Source of the DNA: Rutidosis leptorrhynchoides
Taxonomy: Eukaryota > Streptophyta > Magnoliopsida > Asterales > Asteraceae
DNA: 64,000 bases
Assembly (NCBI RefSeq): GCF_046630445.1
Contig: NC_092333.1
Span: 707,201,001 to 707,265,000 of the forward strand
Reading direction: 5' to 3'
The notes beneath the pieces are model-generated. The model was given only the letters and a program-made list of their open reading frames with translations. It ran no database searches and was not told the origin of the DNA. Both the position numbers and the translations under genes were made by a program. Below are positions 45,603 to 57,833 of this stretch, one piece after another (the first letter of the stretch is position 1; each line of letters starts with the position of its first letter).

Positions 45603-48600
45603 GTATCGAGAATGATTAAATTGATGCTAAATATACCTGCACAATATGAAAACTTTGACCTATGTTCAAATGGCATAACGCCTATCTATTTAAAAAATAA
45701 TCCTTATTCACTCTAGGGGATGCGTTTGAACTACAGACTACAATACATGTATAACTAGACCAACTGCAATACACACCAGTTATTAAAAGAAAATTTAAAT
45801 CAAAAATAGTAAACTTACACACGCAACATCATGAGCCATACAAACTAGTCAACAATCTGAGGATAAAAATACCTTAACATGGGCCATCCCATAAAGCAGC
45901 ACTACAGGTCACTCTCAGCTGGCTGGCTGGCATTTGCCCTCTTGATCACTACTTCAAGAGGAAACAAATTAATTTTATTAATGTAAAAACAATATCGCAA
46001 GTATGGGAATAAAAAAAGTGAGCATCGAACAATCACTACTTCACTTACCAAAAAGGGAAATGAAGTACTAACCTTCAACCAAAAATCTCATGACAATACT
46101 ATCGCAAGTATTGTTTTTGAAAGTTAAGCTTCAAATTCTTCCATTGCAAATAATTTTATTCCTTTCAATGACCATCAATTATCAAACTTAATTAACAATA
46201 AATTCAGCCCCAAATTTGTTCATAAGATACAGGGAGAGAGTTCAAATACAAAATCTCCGTGAAAAACTTTTTCATCCGAGTTAGCCCTCTCTGGGTTCCT
46301 GTAACCAAAAAAGGCAACTTAGAATCAAATACCGATATGCCGAATTGATATAATTTTAACTCAGATTCAAGAAATTAAAGTGTTAACAAAACTACATAGT
46401 TGGAAGGCTGAAAGAAACGGCGGCAGCAATTAGTGTATCGAAATCAACAGATTGTCATGTGCAAGCTACTTACCATAGACACTTAAAAACTGAGAAATCA
46501 ACAGATTGTCATGTGCAAGCTACTTACCGTAGACACTTAAAAACTGAGTTCTAACTTTCAAATCCTGAGATAGCCCAAAAATCTATTAACGTTATATGCA
46601 TACATGTCTAGTGCAACCGTTTTAGCTTTGAAGAATAAAGGATATGCAAAACATGGAGCAGATGTCACCCAGTAAAGCGTCCTTAGATATCATTGAGTAA
46701 ACAAGGTATGGTATTGAAGTAAACAGCTCGTCATGTGCATGTTACTTATCCTTAGACACTTAAGGCGGGAGATAGGAATGATAACCGTTGAATACAGTTT
46801 CGAGAATGATTAAATATAATGCAAAATATACCTGCACAATATGATAACTTTAACCTATGTTCAAATGGCATGATGTATATCCGTTTACAGTCTTTTAATC
46901 CCTTTTCACTCTAGGAATGTGCTTGGTCTACAAACTACAATATATGTATAACTATACAAACTGCAGTATACACCAGTTACTAAAAGAATCTTGAAATCAA
47001 ACAAAGTAAGCTTACACGTGCAACATCATGGTTGATAGGTTACTTTCATACCACTAGCCGTATGTACATGATCTCTTCTACATCCAACAAACACCGATAC
47101 TTCACCGATGTTGCTTAATTTGAATAAAAAGAGGAACACACTTATATACGCTTGATTAATCCTCTCGATTCCTGTGACCAAAAAAGCAACTATAAATAAT
47201 ATCCATATGCCCAATCTATATATCTTTATCTCGGATTCAAGAATTTAATAGTTGACAAGATTACACAGTTGGGATACTTAAAGAAACGGTGGCAGCGATG
47301 AGTCAGTTCTTGGGTAAACAAGATAGGGTATTGGAGTAAACTGCTCGTCATGTGCATGTGCTACTTATCCCTGAGCATTTAAAAACTGAGTTATGACCTT
47401 CAAATCTTGGCATACTCCAAGACTCTATTAACTTACATGCATCCATGTTGAGTGCACCGTTTAAAGCTTTCAAGAATATTGTGTCTGCATAGTTTAAAGA
47501 AGATACATATATTAACAGATAATTACTTACTCATAAGCGAAACACATAGTAGTCAACAATTTGAGGATAGAATACGATGTTGAAGCAGTGACCGAACAGA
47601 CTTTCCATAACCGTTCAATTTTTCCCTGATGCGGGTTTATTTTTGTGACAATTGTCGTCTTGATCACTTCTTCAACAGTCCTGTAAAATTCATAACATCA
47701 ATAATGTAAAACATCTGATGTATACAAACTTGAATTTCTTAGAACTTTAGCTTTTGGGAAACATAAAATAAAACTGTTAAAATGTAAAAAAAAAAAAAAA
47801 ACATCAATATGATAATGACCAAAAGCTTCCATTAGATAACTTAAATGTATATAAAGAACTCAAAGACTACTGCAAATAGTTTCAGGGCTTAACCTTTTGT
47901 TTCAGGGCTTGAATGTAGTTCCAGACTAATCCTTCATTATCTTCTATTTCGGATAACTTAAAGACTACTGCAAAAGACTTTTAGGACCTACATGCAAAAC
48001 TTAGATGTATATAAAGAACTTTAAGACTAATGCATATGGTTTCAGGTCTTAACCTTGTGTTTGCACGAAAGTAGCTGAGCCCAAAACATATATCCGTAAG
48101 TATCTGTTGCGTATACACATTTCCTACTGTTGGACTAATTTGACTCAATTCCATTTTTACTTGTGTGTTGGCACCTACCACACGTATTTACCACATGTAT
48201 TTGTGGTTGATATTTCTTGCAAATGCAAATACTCAGTTTGTCATTTTCGTCTTGAAGACTACTGCATATTTTAAGGACAAAATAGTGTGACCATTCAGAC
48301 AAGAAGTTGTTTTAAGGCCCTCAACTGTAGTTTGCATAAAACATGTATCCTCTACCTGAAACCAAGACGTATAAAAATAATACATAAGCAATCTTACTAG
48401 TAGACCTTGCATCAGAAACTCACCCATATGATAGCAAAACCTTTCGGTAGTAACAAAATATAAGAATCTTTCAGACAAATAGAAGTATCATTCATTATTT
48501 TAGTAATAATTTTAATGAACAAGAGAATTGCCATGTATATAACTTTAAGAATTATACAATGTAATCTCCACAAAAGTAACTAAGCGCCTTTTCTTTGCCT

Positions 48601-49050
48601 TAAATAACAAACAAAAATGTTTAATCGACCTAAAATATTGAACAATATCCATATTCATATTTCATATATATATAAATTATAGATAAAGCTAATATTAAAA
48701 ATCGAAAGAATAAAAATGCGCCTAAGTACCAGTGACTCAACTTCAGATAAAAAATTAGTTAATGGATGCACTGACCCACTCAGCAAGAACACACAGATTT
48801 AACTAGCAACTGCAATATAACCCAAGACATATATATACCTAATAGAAAAAGTAATACTATTAGCTGCAACATAAACTCACCATTACAATAGTACACCTTC
48901 GTCAGTAGCAAATTAGAAGAATCATTAGTATACATTTCCTACAAACATAAGCTTTAACAACAATTATTTACATAGTACCAAAAAACTAGAAAAAAACCCA
49001 CAGATCGTAAGATATTAAAAATCAACATTAGTACCTGTTGTGTCCATGTG
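45603..49050 (-). repeat. Old array of repeated gene-like modules, part 2
   Basis: The same modules continue: CTTAACATGGGCCATCCC at 45871, TTCCTGTAACCAAAAAAGGC at 46290, TGTCACCCAGTAAAGCGTCC at 46663, CATGTGCATGTTACTTATCC at 46734 and TTACACGTGCAACATCATGG at 47011. Minus-strand readings such as LYWVTFAPYFAYPVILES and KALNGALDMYA-like segments recur with changes, so the ancestor probably coded for protein. 47640-49040 is AT-rich and holds nothing I can name. Confidence 0.45.
46441..46548. repeat. 54 bp tandem repeat, two copies
   Basis: Units 46441-46494 and 46495-46548 start AAATCAACAGATTGTC and differ at a single base by eye (TACCATAG versus TACCGTAG). Confidence 0.95.
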
Positions 49051-49842
49051 ATTATAATATTCAGTTAGCCATGTGTTTTCCTCTCGATAGAACAAAAGAA
49101 CACATAAAATAACAAACATAACACGCAGAACTTCTTTTAATAACCCTAATTTCCAGAACTTTAACATAATCCACACAAGAACTCCAACTTACAAGAATTT
49201 GAAGACCAAAAAGAGCCCTAAATTCAAAGATTTGAACGGAATCAAACAAGACAGAAACCTTCACTTTTTACAACCTAACGAAATTAAATAAAAACCCTAA
49301 TTTCGAAGATCTTAACGGAGTTAAAGGGGAAGAAAAGAGTGACAAGAACCTAATTCGATCCGTATCTTCTTCTTCTTCTTGTGATAACTTAGCACCTACT
49401 GCACAGGACACATGACCTAAATGTAGAACTTCTTTAGATAATAACCCTAATTTCCAAAACTTTAACAAAAATCACCACATGAACTCCAACTTTTTAAAAT
49501 TTGACAAAAAAGAACCCTAAATTCAAAGATTTAATCGGAATCAAACAAGACAGAAACCTTCACTTTTTAAAACCTAAAAAAGAAAAGACTCTAAAAATTC
49601 GAAGACCTTAATAATGTAAAAACAAAAACCCTAATTTGAAGATCTTAACGAAATTAAACCGAAAAAAAAAAAAAAAAACCTTGATTACGTGAAGAAATAG
49701 TGAGAGATACCAAGTGAATGTGGAAAGACGTGTATTTATAGATATGGTTGCGTAACTTTAACGCTGGTCCGTAGGTCAAATTCAAAGTTCTAATTTTAGT
49801 TTTACCCACGGTAATACTTTAATCTACTACGGTACTTACTTA
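49051..49842 (-). other. Promoter-like ~285 bp repeats (second site)
   Basis: This contains two further copies of the unit seen at 23886-24370, with ACCCTAATTTCC blocks near 49142 and 49443 and GACAGAAACCTTCACTTTTT near 49250 and 49550. The edge at 49700-49830 (GTGAATGTGGAAAG, then TGCGTAACTTTAACGCTGG) also matches 24493-24507 and 36171. It looks like a leader or promoter copied several times in the neighbourhood. Confidence 0.55.
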
Positions 49843-50243
49843 GGGTGCCTTTGTTTATCTCTTAATGGAATGGTTCAGCACTGAATGCTGAACCATTCAG
49901 CATTTAGTGCGTTTGTTTCTGACCTCTGAATGAGATATGGTGCTGAATGGTTCAGTGTTCAGTGCTGAACCATTCAGAGTTAAAACACTCTCTTAACCAT
50001 TAAGAGGCTAAATTTTATGTAATATTTTTCTTAAATCGTATCCAGAACACTTATCAAATAAGTATATTGAAGTTTGTGTTAATGTTAAATGATAACAAGT
50101 TGATTTAATTGATTTATATTGTTTATTCAAAATGATTATCAAACAGCTTATTGTCATTCAGAACTAAATTCATTCAGAGACTCTGAACCATTCAGATTCT
50201 GAACCATTCAGCACTAAATCATTCAGTTTTATCAAACGCAACC
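49843..50243 (+). mobile_element. Tourist-like MITE (PIF/Harbinger), copy a
   Basis: 401 bp, starting GGGTGCCTTTG and ending CAAACGCAACC, with 3-base target-site repeats TTA (49840-49842 and 50244-50246). The interior is rich in GAATGGTTCAGC/GCTGAACCATTC palindromes. It has no coding capacity. A TTA target repeat with short terminal inverted repeats is the Tourist/Harbinger signature. Confidence 0.88.
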
Positions 50244-50246
50244 TTA

Positions 50247-50716
50247 GTACAGTAGTATATTAATTTATGAGTTAATTATACTATTGGTTCCTATGATTTA
50301 TGTATAATTATACCGACAATTCTTTTATTTTTAAAATAATAATGGTTGTCTCTATAATCTGTAAAATGCATGGTGGTTATATCATCAATTAACTACATAG
50401 CGTTAGGTTTATGACCAACACTGTGCATTTTAGAAACACATGGACTACCGTATAATTACAGTTAATTTATTCCATCAGTTAACTATTGGCTTGAGGTTTA
50501 GAACCACCTATGCGCATTTTAGGAACACATGGACTACCTGTATATAATTTTAAAAAGAAAAGACTATTTGTATAGTTTTGAGTAAAACCACATGAATCAA
50601 TAACATAATTTTACATATTTAACAAACTTTTACTATTTCGTTCGTCATCATGTGTCTTTTCTCATTTTTCATTTTGATTTACACTTTTATTTCTCACTTT
50701 AACAACCAACCAGAAC
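50247..50716. repeat. Spacer between MITEs with an imperfect tandem repeat
   Basis: Two related ~78 bp units at about 50383-50460 and 50474-50550 share TTAACTA, GCGCATTTTAGGAACACATG or GTGCATTTTAGAAACACATG, and GGACTACC. No gene. Confidence 0.75.
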
Positions 50717-50719
50717 TTA

Positions 50720-51122
50720 TGGTGCGTTTGATAAAACTGAATGGTTTAGCGCTGAATGGTTCAGAATCTGAATGATTCAAAGCCTCTGAATAAAGTTTGT
50801 TCTGAATGAAATTAAGGTGTTTGATAATCATTTAGAATCAACAATATGAACTGAGTAAGATTATCTTATTAACGTGTAACATGAATAAAAATTCAATATA
50901 CTTGTTAATTAATTGTTCATGATATGATTTGAGGAGAATATTACAAAAAAAATTTAGGCTCTTAATGGTTAAGAGAGCGTTTCAGCTCTGAATGGTTCAG
51001 CACTGAATTCTGAACCATTCAGCACCATATGTCATTCAGAGATCAGAAACAAACGCGCTGAATGCTGAATGGTTCAGCATTCAGCGCTGAACCATTCCAT
51101 TAAGAGGCAAACAAACACACCC
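50720..51122 (-). mobile_element. Tourist-like MITE, copy b, inverted relative to copy a
   Basis: 403 bp, beginning TGGTGCGTTTGATAAAACTG and ending AAACAAACACACCC, flanked by TTA (50717-50719 and 51123-51125). Its reverse complement aligns to 49843-50243 along the full length. The two copies face each other across about 475 bp. Confidence 0.88.
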
Positions 51123-51125
51123 TTA

Positions 51126-51600
51126 ATGTTACATAACAACTTACCAAAGTACCCCATAAACCTACATAACAACTTACCAGACTACCCCCCACTTCTCAAC
51201 CTCTCCATAGTAAGTACAACCACCGCCCCACAAGGTACAACCGTCTCAAACATGCACCAATTTCTGCTGATTTTATTATCAACAACTGTCGAAAATAACA
51301 ACAGTAAGAAATACGTTAGAAAAAAATCTCAAAATAAATTATTCATTACCATTACCATTATTACCATTACCATTAAAAAAATAAAAAAATACTCCGTACT
51401 ATTTAATTATACTGTAATATATATTAAAGCATCACAGTGGAGTACATATACACAAATGAGTATTGTCACGGGTTAAGTGATCACGTGCTAATCATGTGCA
51501 AGCAGCTGCAAGTAGCATAAGAGAATATACGCGAAATTGGACATAAATACAGTTGCAGTGGGTGAACTTTAAAACTTGCAGGAATTATGTCACGAACACT
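51126..51600. other. AT-rich DNA and likely LINE 3' untranslated part
   Basis: 51126-51480 has simple ATTACC repeats (about 51345-51373) and no gene. 51480-51600 follows the stop codon of the LINE fragment on the minus strand and is probably its 3' untranslated region, although no poly(A) is visible. Confidence 0.4.
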
Positions 51601-51896
51601 TCATTTAGGATTCAAAAGCCACGAGTGCCAATCTAAACACACATCTCTAATCCTTCTCGAAATCCAATCAAAAGACTTGATTTGTATCTCATTTAGAATC
51701 ACGGATGGAGTCCAACTTGTACCTTTAAAGACCCATTTGGTTCATGTTTTTCCATAGTAGATATCCGCACATCCATTCCAAAGCTTGCCATATTCTTTTT
51801 CCGTTACTCGAAACCGCATGTGGATACTTGCCTCGAACAGCTTCAGCCATGCTATTTGATGCAGAGTTTCCTAATTTCCACCATTTGTGATCATGC
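51601..51896 (-). pseudogene. C-terminal fragment of a plant LINE reverse-transcriptase protein
   Basis: The minus strand reads LHDHKWWKLGNSASNSMAEA at the duplication junction, then KRIWQALEWMCGYLLWKN, then, one frame over, VFKGTSWTPSVILNEIQIK and a terminal DWHSWLLNPK with stop codon at 51603-51601. This matches the C-terminal tail after the zf-RVT region of plant non-LTR retrotransposon ORF2. An extra base near 51730 shifts the frame. Everything upstream is missing: the fragment ends at 51896, where the second copy of the large duplication begins. Confidence 0.75.
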
Positions 51897-51899
51897 AGA

Positions 51900-52209
51900 A
51901 CTAAACTGAATTGAATGTGATCTTATCACCTTTGTTATTTTCAAATTCTGAATGATTGATAACATGTGATTCATGAAGTGCTTAACAAGTGTTTGATGAA
52001 ATGCTTTCGCAAGTTTTTTGTTTTTCTCAATATAAAATAGCATTTGAATCATTTGGTTAACAATTCGATTGATGTGTATATCTAAATAAGGACTACCATT
52101 GTCATGTAAAAAGTACATATGTAAAATATCAAAGGTGATTTGATGTCGATTACAAAACGCAGAAGATGGTTTGTCACCGTTCTGTGTTATTACATGCTAA
52201 TGATATGTA
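51900..52209 (-). pseudogene. Unidentified coding-like fragment, copy 2
   Basis: Same sequence as 26931-27240 (MYFLHDNGSPYLDIHINRIV from about 52118). Here it is joined directly to the LINE tail at 51896/51897. Confidence 0.35.
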
Positions 52210-52241
52210 GAAGGTATGTGCTTCATCATATTTTTTTTTCT

Positions 52242-53899
52242 TATAACGACCCAACCCGTTAACCAACCGAAACACAAATTTTTTTTTTTTATACAGACCA
52301 TCTTGACGGCGTCCACATATCTGAACGGCGTCCAGTAGTAAAGGGCAGCTATTTGGACGGCGTCCAAATGAACTGCCAGGGGCTGTCGCCGGAGTCCAAC
52401 TTAAGCGAGCGGAAAACTCGCTTCCCGACACTTTTAGACGAAACGGTTTTCACAACATGTTATAATAATTAAAACTAAGAGATTTTCATAATAAAATCGA
52501 GTTTTAAAACACCGGACCCACATCAACCCAAATTACGTCAAGTGACTATTTCGACCCATTTTAGTTTAATATAAAACATAGACCGAGCATGGTGATTGGG
52601 GATACGCTACCCAATCCTAATCAAATCCAAAAGCAAGTCTTCTAAAGCGAACTACGCAAGTCCACTAGTCCCCACGCTTACCCAAGCCACCGTCTCCACG
52701 CGAATCTATAAAAATATAAACAGAGAGAGGGTAAGCTAACGTTTAGTGAGTGAGAATATACTACATACATATATATGCATAAAATGAATACGCATCACCA
52801 ACACACAAGTAGTAAACACATACCGCAATCCGAGCATAACTAAGCAAAGTTATACCTAGCGTACCACCAAGCCAAATCCGTAAGATTAGCTACAACATAC
52901 AATAAGTATATATACGCATATACAAAAATTACATCTGATAATACAACAAGGTTAACCCCTTAACCTTAAACCCATAAAGGTTGGCCGAACAACCCGAGCC
53001 TTAGTGAATTCGCACAACCCGAGATTCACTTCCTTCACCACTTCAACAACCGAGGTTGGCCGAACTACCCGTGCCTTAGTGAATTCGTACTACCCGAGAT
53101 TCACTACCTCATCAATAAGATGACCGAACAACCCGAGTCATCATGAATCCGCACTACCCGAGATTCACTACTTCCTCAAAACCCACATCATCGGGGTTAC
53201 TCATCCGTAACTCAATACCAATCCCACTACATCGGGATTATATAACTCCACATCACAAGTTCATGTGATAAAGTACACACAAGTGTGCACCTCCCCAAAG
53301 GTGGTCAACCAAAACGCACAACCGTGCCAATTGGACCTATACACAAGTCCATCAAATCCACCTATATGTGAAGTGAGCTCTATAACCGAGAACCACTTCA
53401 CCCAACCCGCACCCATCCTACACATACATATGCACATAGGATATTAACACTCACCTTGTCGCCTTGATGAATGCAGCCGAAATAATCCGTAACTCGCCGA
53501 TGAAATGTACCAATACCACCACAACGTAGCCGTGAACGAGATGAACAACTTTAAAACCCGAGCTTTGGTCAGAATCCGACTCCTTCTTCTCCAAATCAAG
53601 CTCTCTCTCTCTCTCTCTCTCTCTAAACTCTTACTCTCTTTTTCTCTAGGAATGATTGAGAGTGTTTGTGTGGGTGAAATGTGATCCACAAATGGGATCT
53701 AGATCAGCCTTGAAGGCTCCAAACCAACACCCAAGTGAATTGACCAAAATGCCCTTTCTAATTTAAAACAAATTCTCAGCTGGCCCGTCAGACCATTTGG
53801 ACGGCGTCCAATAGGTCTAGACGGCGTCCAGATCTTCTTTACTGGACGACGTCCAACAATCTGGACGGCGTCCCACTTAGCTGAGATCAGGGTCTTACA
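52242..53899 (-). repeat. 3' LTR of TR-GAG copy 2
   Basis: 1,658 bp, the near-identical partner of 27273-28925, slightly longer because of T and CT runs (near 52278 and 53600). Confidence 0.93.
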
Positions 53900-56374
53900 A
53901 CTCTCCCACTTAAACATGATAGCGTCCTCGCGATCTGTGCCACTTAACCGAACGGACCCACACTCTATGGTCCTTAGACGCACGTTCCAATGCGTCTTCC
54001 ACCACTCGTATCATTATCCCAAAGAGTATTCCATTTTCCAAATACACACTTGCACGCATTAGGGGACATGCAATGCACACAACATCCGAAGTCTACTACA
54101 ATCGCTTAGCATACATGGAAACATCACGCGTTTCTTCCAAATTCCTCTAGGCAATTCTTCCCAACGAATCACCTTTAACACTAAATCGTCATCCGCGATT
54201 TATCAAATCCACAAATCCGAGCACTAAAACTCGCTCAATCCCTCAAATCGGGAAAAACTCAACCAATCTCGTACCGAGATATCAACCCTTTAGCGTACCC
54301 TTACCAAGTACAATGCTAATAGCAGCCACGTTTCAACCTAAGGTCAACAACCAAAACGATGAAGACCGAATAAAAACGAATCCTTACGGATTACACATAC
54401 CACTTAACATCCCTTGTAGTGCGCAACACGACCAATACGCAACTATCATAAAATCGTAGGCAAACGCTAAACCCAAGGTGTACAAAATCGGCTATTGTCA
54501 CACCCGTAACAACATGTGAGCGAAACACGGCTATCGCATCACTAATCACACCAAGATGGCCGAAACAACCCGAGCCTAAACATATATGGAGGATGGTCGA
54601 AACAACCCGAACCTTAGTGAATTCGCAACAACCCGAAATTCAGAAAAACTCAATCCATATTTCCTACAACAAAATGACCGTACAACCCGAGTCATTGTGA
54701 ATACGCGCAAACCGATATTCACTACCTCCACCACATAGTATAACCGAGGATGGCCGCGCTAACTGGGCCTTAGTGAATCTGAACAACCCGACATTCACTA
54801 CCTCAAACTATGAGTCCAACCAAAAGGGACAATCGTACTACCCGAAATATTGTGAATACGAACAACCCGATATTCAAGTCCCACATCACAACATAAGAAT
54901 GGTACTCCCATTCACCATCGGTACTCGCATTTCCCGATTACGTTATACCATACCGATATAACGCTACTACCATGGTGAAGTTAGCGGACCGAGTCAACGG
55001 CCGTAACCCACCAATCACACACGCTCTTTTGGCCTCAATCGACGAGTAGTGTAACATCGCGCCCTGCTACACCATAGTGAATCCTAACGGAATACACTAA
55101 CCATCCACACACACTCTTTTGGCCTAGATCACAACGAGTAGTGTAACATCGCGGCCTGCTACACCATAGTGAATCCTAACGGAATACACTAACCATCCAC
55201 ACCAAAACAAAAAGTATATACTCATACTTAGAAACATTCCACTCACTTGGAATCTTTGCACATGCATCAAACGTACGCGTACATCACGCCATCATAATCG
55301 AGCAAGAACCACCTATATCGCACATAGGCACAAAATAATAGTTCTCTAGAAGAGAATCCGACACGCACATTCCTTAACCGAGGGATTTCACCTTGCTCGT
55401 CAAACACGTCCATTATCTCTCAATGAGATTCACCACATTACCACCTCGTGATAATTTAAATCCAAAACTATAAGTACAATTTGACCAAAATTGTACCCTA
55501 CCACAAATCGACCAATCTAGGTCCCGACACTAATTTCGGATCTACTATGAGCATTATCCGAAATCTCACACTAAAATCTCCTAGTGTGGGAGTGTAACTC
55601 CCCCACTTGGAACTACGTTCCATAGCCGCATCGCCGTGGTAACATCATCCGCGATAATTACCACTCTCCGATATACGTGACCAATCTCTCCATCGGTCAT
55701 AACACTCAAATTCTCATGAAATTCATTTCGCACACTAGAAATTGATGCTCACCGTCACCCGTTGGTTTATTTAAACAACGACACAAAACCAACACAACAC
55801 GCACCTTGTACAACCGTACAATGCTACTGAAAAGGTAGACTTTTCTAACAATTGGATTCACACGACCGATCACCACATCTTGCTCCAACCTTGAGCATAC
55901 GAAGGATTTTAACCTATCCTTCATCACTTCGAATGAAGCGTTTACCACAAATTACACAAACTTTATTCTTGCAATCCTCCGATTGCCATAGCTTGTCACA
56001 TTTCCACCTAGTCACTCATGTACCTAAGGGTTTCTATAGGGTACCCTAAGTACAATGTAACCGCAACACCATCGGAGTCGAACAACACGCTAGTAGGTAT
56101 GAAAGAGGCAACTATCATCGCGTCACGTAGACTCCATTACCAATATACGTCGAGATCAAACACTCGATCTCAAGGGTTCTATCCACCCGACGAACCTCAT
56201 GGTTAACCATCTTTAACACAAAAGCAAACATGCGCTCACAATCGAACACCAAAGCCCATTCCCATGGTTTGGTAGAAATGTTTCCCAAACACTAAGGAAT
56301 GCTTGGTTGCACCAAGTCTTACGCCCTTCGTCCGCCAATCAAAACGTCACCATAGGGAAATTCCACTAGGAACG
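53900..56374 (-). other. TR-GAG interior without pol genes, copy 2
   Basis: Partner of 28926-31400, including the 90 bp tandem repeat (about 55016-55200). No pol motifs found. Confidence 0.75.
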
Positions 56375-57652
56375 TCACCCATAACAAAATATGTACAACA
56401 CAATGCTTTCAACAAACTCGTGCACAACGACACATAATAAATATCCAAATGACATATTTATTAAAACGAAACGTACCTTAACGTCTCCTTGCGGCATTCG
56501 CCGCCGCCAACTCGGGACAATCCGGCTTGCGATGTCCCTCTTTATGACAATAGTAGCACATTCCGTCATCACTTCTCGGCATTGTACACTCCCATAACTT
56601 GTGGCCCTTAACACCACAATTGAAACATCTAGGCGCACGAGAACTCGTCGTGCCTTTCTACACATTACCCATACTCGCACTTGCACCATTAGTTTTCTTA
56701 CTTGGAGCACCATACGAATCAACCCTTCTCTTACTTGAAGGTTCCTAACCTTCGATCGTGAATACGATTCAAAACCACTAGCCATGGCGAATAACTCCGC
56801 AAACGATTTCACTTGACCAACGCTAATTTTGTTCTGCAAGTCATCATTCAAAGTTCGATAGAAATCTTCCATCAACATAAGATCATTCCCAGTATACTCC
56901 GGGAAAAAATGAGCCTTCGCCATAAAGGTCGTCTTGAGAGTATTCAAGTCCATAGATCCTTGTTGTAAATTTCGCAACTCATTACGCAAATCCGACAAAT
57001 CGGCTCGAGTCCAGAACTCCTCGAAGAATTCCTTCTTAAAATCGTCCCACGATAACGCCATAAACGCTTCACCACCAACAATATCAATTTTACCGTCCAA
57101 CCAATCTTTCGCCCTACCCCGCAACAAGCTAGTAGTGAGTCGTGTCCTCTTCTCCGGAAGGCATTCAACAGTGCGAAAATACCCTTCGACATCCGAGATC
57201 CATGTTGTGCTTACCAAAGGATCCGGTTTCCCGTCATACATCGGGGGTTTAGTCCTCATGAACCTCTTAAGACAACGTTCCATTTCGCTACTACTTCGAA
57301 ATTCAGAACACTTCCTATCCATATCTTCTCGTAACGCACCCATTTGCTCTGCCACGGCGGCCGCAACCCTAGTGTTAAACTCATCGTTGCCCGCCTCGAT
57401 CCCGTTTCTCGTCGTTATTCTAAAGAGTGCAAAACGATTATTCCACGAACGTATAAAATCACACGCACAACACCGCCCCATCTTGCTAAACACTCGTTGT
57501 ACATCACTTGTTAGACACGATTTGCACCCGTAATAAGGTTTGCAAGTCCTTATTACGCACACACGCCGTATCAACTTGTTAGTACAACGACCGCCTCGCT
57601 CGATGATATAAACCAACACAACGAAAATTCTACGCGATATAAATACACGCAA
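56375..57652 (-). pseudogene. gypsy-type gag of TR-GAG copy 2 (fossil)
   Basis: Partner of 31401-32678 with the same gag-domain motifs. The reading contains LLRGRAKDWLDG where copy 1 has LLRGRVKDWLDG, one of the few differences between the duplicates. Broken in the same way as copy 1. Confidence 0.85.
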
Positions 57653-57819
57653 GAATTACATCACAACACAAGCCACAATCCTAGTTAGTTCACCTACACG
57701 CTAAGGCACTAACCAAGTCCCCGTCCGACCCGTTCACCTACAAGTCCCGCAACAAATAAGCACACACAAAAGTCTAAGTCTAGGCACCTATCTCAAATCG
57801 CCTAAATCCCTTAGACCAT

Positions 57820-57831
57820 GCTCTGATACCA
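57820..57831 (-). other. tRNA-iMet primer-binding site of TR-GAG copy 2
   Basis: TGGTATCAGAGC on the minus strand, 2 bases inside the 5' LTR. Confidence 0.93.
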
Positions 57832-57833
57832 CT

